DNA of 6,666 nucleotides from Actinomycetes bacterium (GTDB taxonomy: Bacteria; Actinomycetota; Acidimicrobiia; Acidimicrobiales; Microtrichaceae): positions 1 to 6,666 of the forward strand of contig JAEZAI010000376.1 of the NCBI GenBank assembly GCA_023427825.1. The letters are read 5' to 3'. The position numbers and the translations under genes were made by a program. Below are positions 5,493-6,666 of this stretch, piece after piece (within the stretch, counting starts at the first letter, position 1; each line of letters begins with the position of its first letter). A model generated the notes under the pieces. That model had not been told where the DNA came from. It worked only from the letters and a program-made list of their open reading frames with translations, and ran no database searches.

Positions 5493-6539
5493 CGGAGCGG
5501 TGCGGGTGTCGATCATCCGGAACCCGCCCACGCCGTCGGCGAGCGCCTCGCTGGTGGCACGTGCGGCATCCTCGAGCAGCGTCTCGGGGGCGGAGCGGCC
5601 GTCGCCGACGGCGATGCCGATGACCATGTCCACCTCGGCGGCGGTGCCGTCGACGAGGACGTCCTCCACGACCGACGCCAGCAGCCGGTAGGCGACGCCG
5701 GCGGCGTCCTGCGGGTCGCCAAGGTCCTCGGCGATGACCGTGAACGCGGCGGCGCTCGATCGGGTCACGGTGTCGGCGCTGCGGAGCCGCTGCGCGAGCC
5801 GCTCGGCCACCGCGGCCATGGCCTGGCGGGTGATCGCCGCGCCATGGCGCTCCTCGATGGCGTCCAGGTTCGTGACCTCGCAGCGCAGCACGGCGAACGG
5901 CGCCTCGTGCGATGCGGCGCGGCGGACCGCAGAGCCGATCAGCACGGGCAGCGCCCGCTGGTTCGGCAGTCCGGTCTCGCCGTCGGCCACGGTCTCCTGG
6001 GCCCGTTCGACCGACTCGCGTCGACGGCGACGCTGGGCGCGGCGCTCCTCGGTCAGGTCGGCGGCGATCGCCACCACCCGGTCGACGCGGCCGTCGGCAC
6101 CGGTGAGCCCGCCGAGGGTGAGCGACAGGGTCCGGACACGACCGTCGGCACCGGTCACGCGCAGTTCCTCCTGCTCGATGTCGGACACCGCGCCCACGAT
6201 GCGGACGAGCTTGGAGAGCACCTCGGCCTGGTCGCGGCCCGGGCACAGCGCGAGCAGGTGCAGGCCGGCGATCTCGCTGGGGGCGCGACCGCACAGACGG
6301 GCGAAGGCCGGGTTGAGCGACACGATCTGGCCCTCGCCGTCGAGCGTCGCCGTCGGGACCGACGCGGCGTCGAGGATCCGGCGGACGGCGTCGACCGTCG
6401 AGAGGTCGTCGGCCACGTCGACACGGGAGGTGCCGCGCGCGTCGTCGGAGGGCATGCCCGCCTCGCGATCGCTCATGGTCCTGTTGTCGGCGTGATCGGG
6501 GGTCCTGTTGAACATTCCCCGGACCGGTGGGGTGCGCAT
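5484..6539 (-). CDS. PAS domain protein with degenerate GGDEF domain
   Basis: This 351-residue soluble signalling protein has a disordered N-terminus (1-44), a PAS domain (about 46-163; LNPAFARLCGRAPSEIAG and the closing VVAIAADLTEERRA), a charged signalling helix (about 164-185, with a run of five Arg) and a GGDEF-fold domain (about 186-345) opening with DGETGLPNQRAL. In place of the diguanylate cyclase GGDEF it has SAAAF (262-266, bases 5742-5756), and the usual DxDxFKxxND reads EVTNLDAIEER, so metal and GTP binding are lost and it should not make c-di-GMP. R253-S-A-D256 sits five residues before the signature, exactly where the product-binding RxxD inhibitory site lies in PleD. No EAL domain follows. 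The start is uncertain: ATG 6539 has AGGTG eight bases upstream, and Met29 (GAGG upstream) is an alternative. Its stop lies inside the shared hairpin with sufB. Confidence 0.85.
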   Translation of the reverse strand: MRTPPVRGMFNRTPDHADNRTMSDREAGMPSDDARGTSRVDVADDLSTVDAVRRILDAASVPTATLDGEGQIVSLNPAFARLCGRAPSEIAGLHLLALCPGRDQAEVLSKLVRIVGAVSDIEQEELRVTGADGRVRTLSLTLGGLTGADGRVDRVVAIAADLTEERRAQRRRRRESVERAQETVADGETGLPNQRALPVLIGSAVRRAASHEAPFAVLRCEVTNLDAIEERHGAAITRQAMAAVAERLAQRLRSADTVTRSSAAAFTVIAEDLGDPQDAAGVAYRLLASVVEDVLVDGTAAEVDMVIGIAVGDGRSAPETLLEDAARATSEALADGVGGFRMIDTRTAPVL

Positions 6540-6648
6540 CTGTCACACACCTGCTGCGGCCGGGTCCGCTCGGGTTCCGGCGCCCGGTGCCGTGAGCGGT
6601 CACAGCGAGCGGCGCCGGAATCTGCGGTCCCGCTGCCACACTGTGGCC
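6540..6648. promoter_or_regulatory. Divergent intergenic region with inverted repeats
   Basis: TTCCGGCGCC (6575-6584) and GGCGCCGGAA (6611-6620) are a perfect 10-bp inverted repeat separated by 26 nt. Inside lies GTGA-N4-TCAC (6592-6603). CCACA-C-TGTGG (6636-6646) is a second short palindrome just before ATG 6649. The region probably holds control sites for the PAS/GGDEF gene and a divergent gene. I could not assign -10 and -35 elements with confidence. Confidence 0.45.
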
Positions 6649-6666
6649 ATGCCGATGCTCGAGAAC
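6649..6666 (+). CDS. Possible start of a plus-strand gene (partial)
   Basis: ATGCCGATGCTCGAGAAC opens a frame (MPMLEN) that runs off the window. No Shine-Dalgarno site precedes it, so it would need a leaderless transcript or the second ATG at 6655. It is too short to identify; the divergent gap with palindromes in front of it is the only support. Confidence 0.3.

Noticed and set aside
5734..6495. Plus-strand open frame (253 codons) opposite the PAS/GGDEF gene.
   Set aside because: Ser/Arg/Ala-rich without domains; the minus-strand PAS and GGDEF-fold motifs explain the region.
5464..6639. Minus-strand 391-codon frame overlapping the PAS/GGDEF gene in another phase.
   Set aside because: Its product is an Arg/Gly/Pro-rich shadow; only the frame ending at 5484 shows PAS and GGDEF-fold motifs.

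Overview
The window is very GC-rich with strong G/C preference at third codon positions, uses GTG starts often, and encodes a secreted protein with a Thr/Pro-rich tail of TTTTP and TTTVP type. Together with an intein-free SufB and a DUF2752 protein, this suggests an actinobacterium, quite possibly of the class Acidimicrobiia. That placement is an inference from style; no species can be named.

Layout. (1) Positions 1-2442, plus strand: the 3' end of an adenine glycosylase gene (mutY-like), a metallo-beta-lactamase-fold hydrolase of the TaR3/PhnP type, a flavin reductase-like protein and a gamma-class carbonic anhydrase homologue. The last three are 9-10 nt apart and look like one operon, closed by a hairpin at 2467-2486. 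(2) Positions 2443-2642: non-coding, with short palindromes. (3) Positions 2643-3302, plus: a secreted protein of unknown function with a Thr-rich C-terminal tail. (4) Positions 3350-3850, minus: a small DUF2752 membrane protein, convergent with (3) across a hairpin at 3314-3348. (5) Positions 4041-5435, plus: sufB, the Fe-S cluster scaffold subunit, with its own leader and a very strong ribosome binding site. (6) Positions 5484-6539, minus: a PAS protein with a degenerate GGDEF domain, convergent with sufB across a long hairpin at 5443-5492. (7) Positions 6540-6648: a divergent intergenic region with a 10-bp inverted repeat, followed by a possible plus-strand gene start at 6649.

The genes are mostly housekeeping or metabolic and do not form an obvious single pathway. 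I see no transposase, integrase, CRISPR array, tRNA, rRNA, toxin-antitoxin or defence module, and I do not claim a new system. The points most worth a second look are: the open frame that runs from the mutY tail through a 10-C tract into the hydrolase gene, and the apparent CTG start of that hydrolase; the GGDEF domain whose signature is SAAAF while an RxxD inhibitory-site motif remains; the gamma carbonic anhydrase with Glu at the usual third zinc histidine; sufB standing apart from the rest of a suf operon; and long U-tract-free hairpins in both convergent gene gaps.
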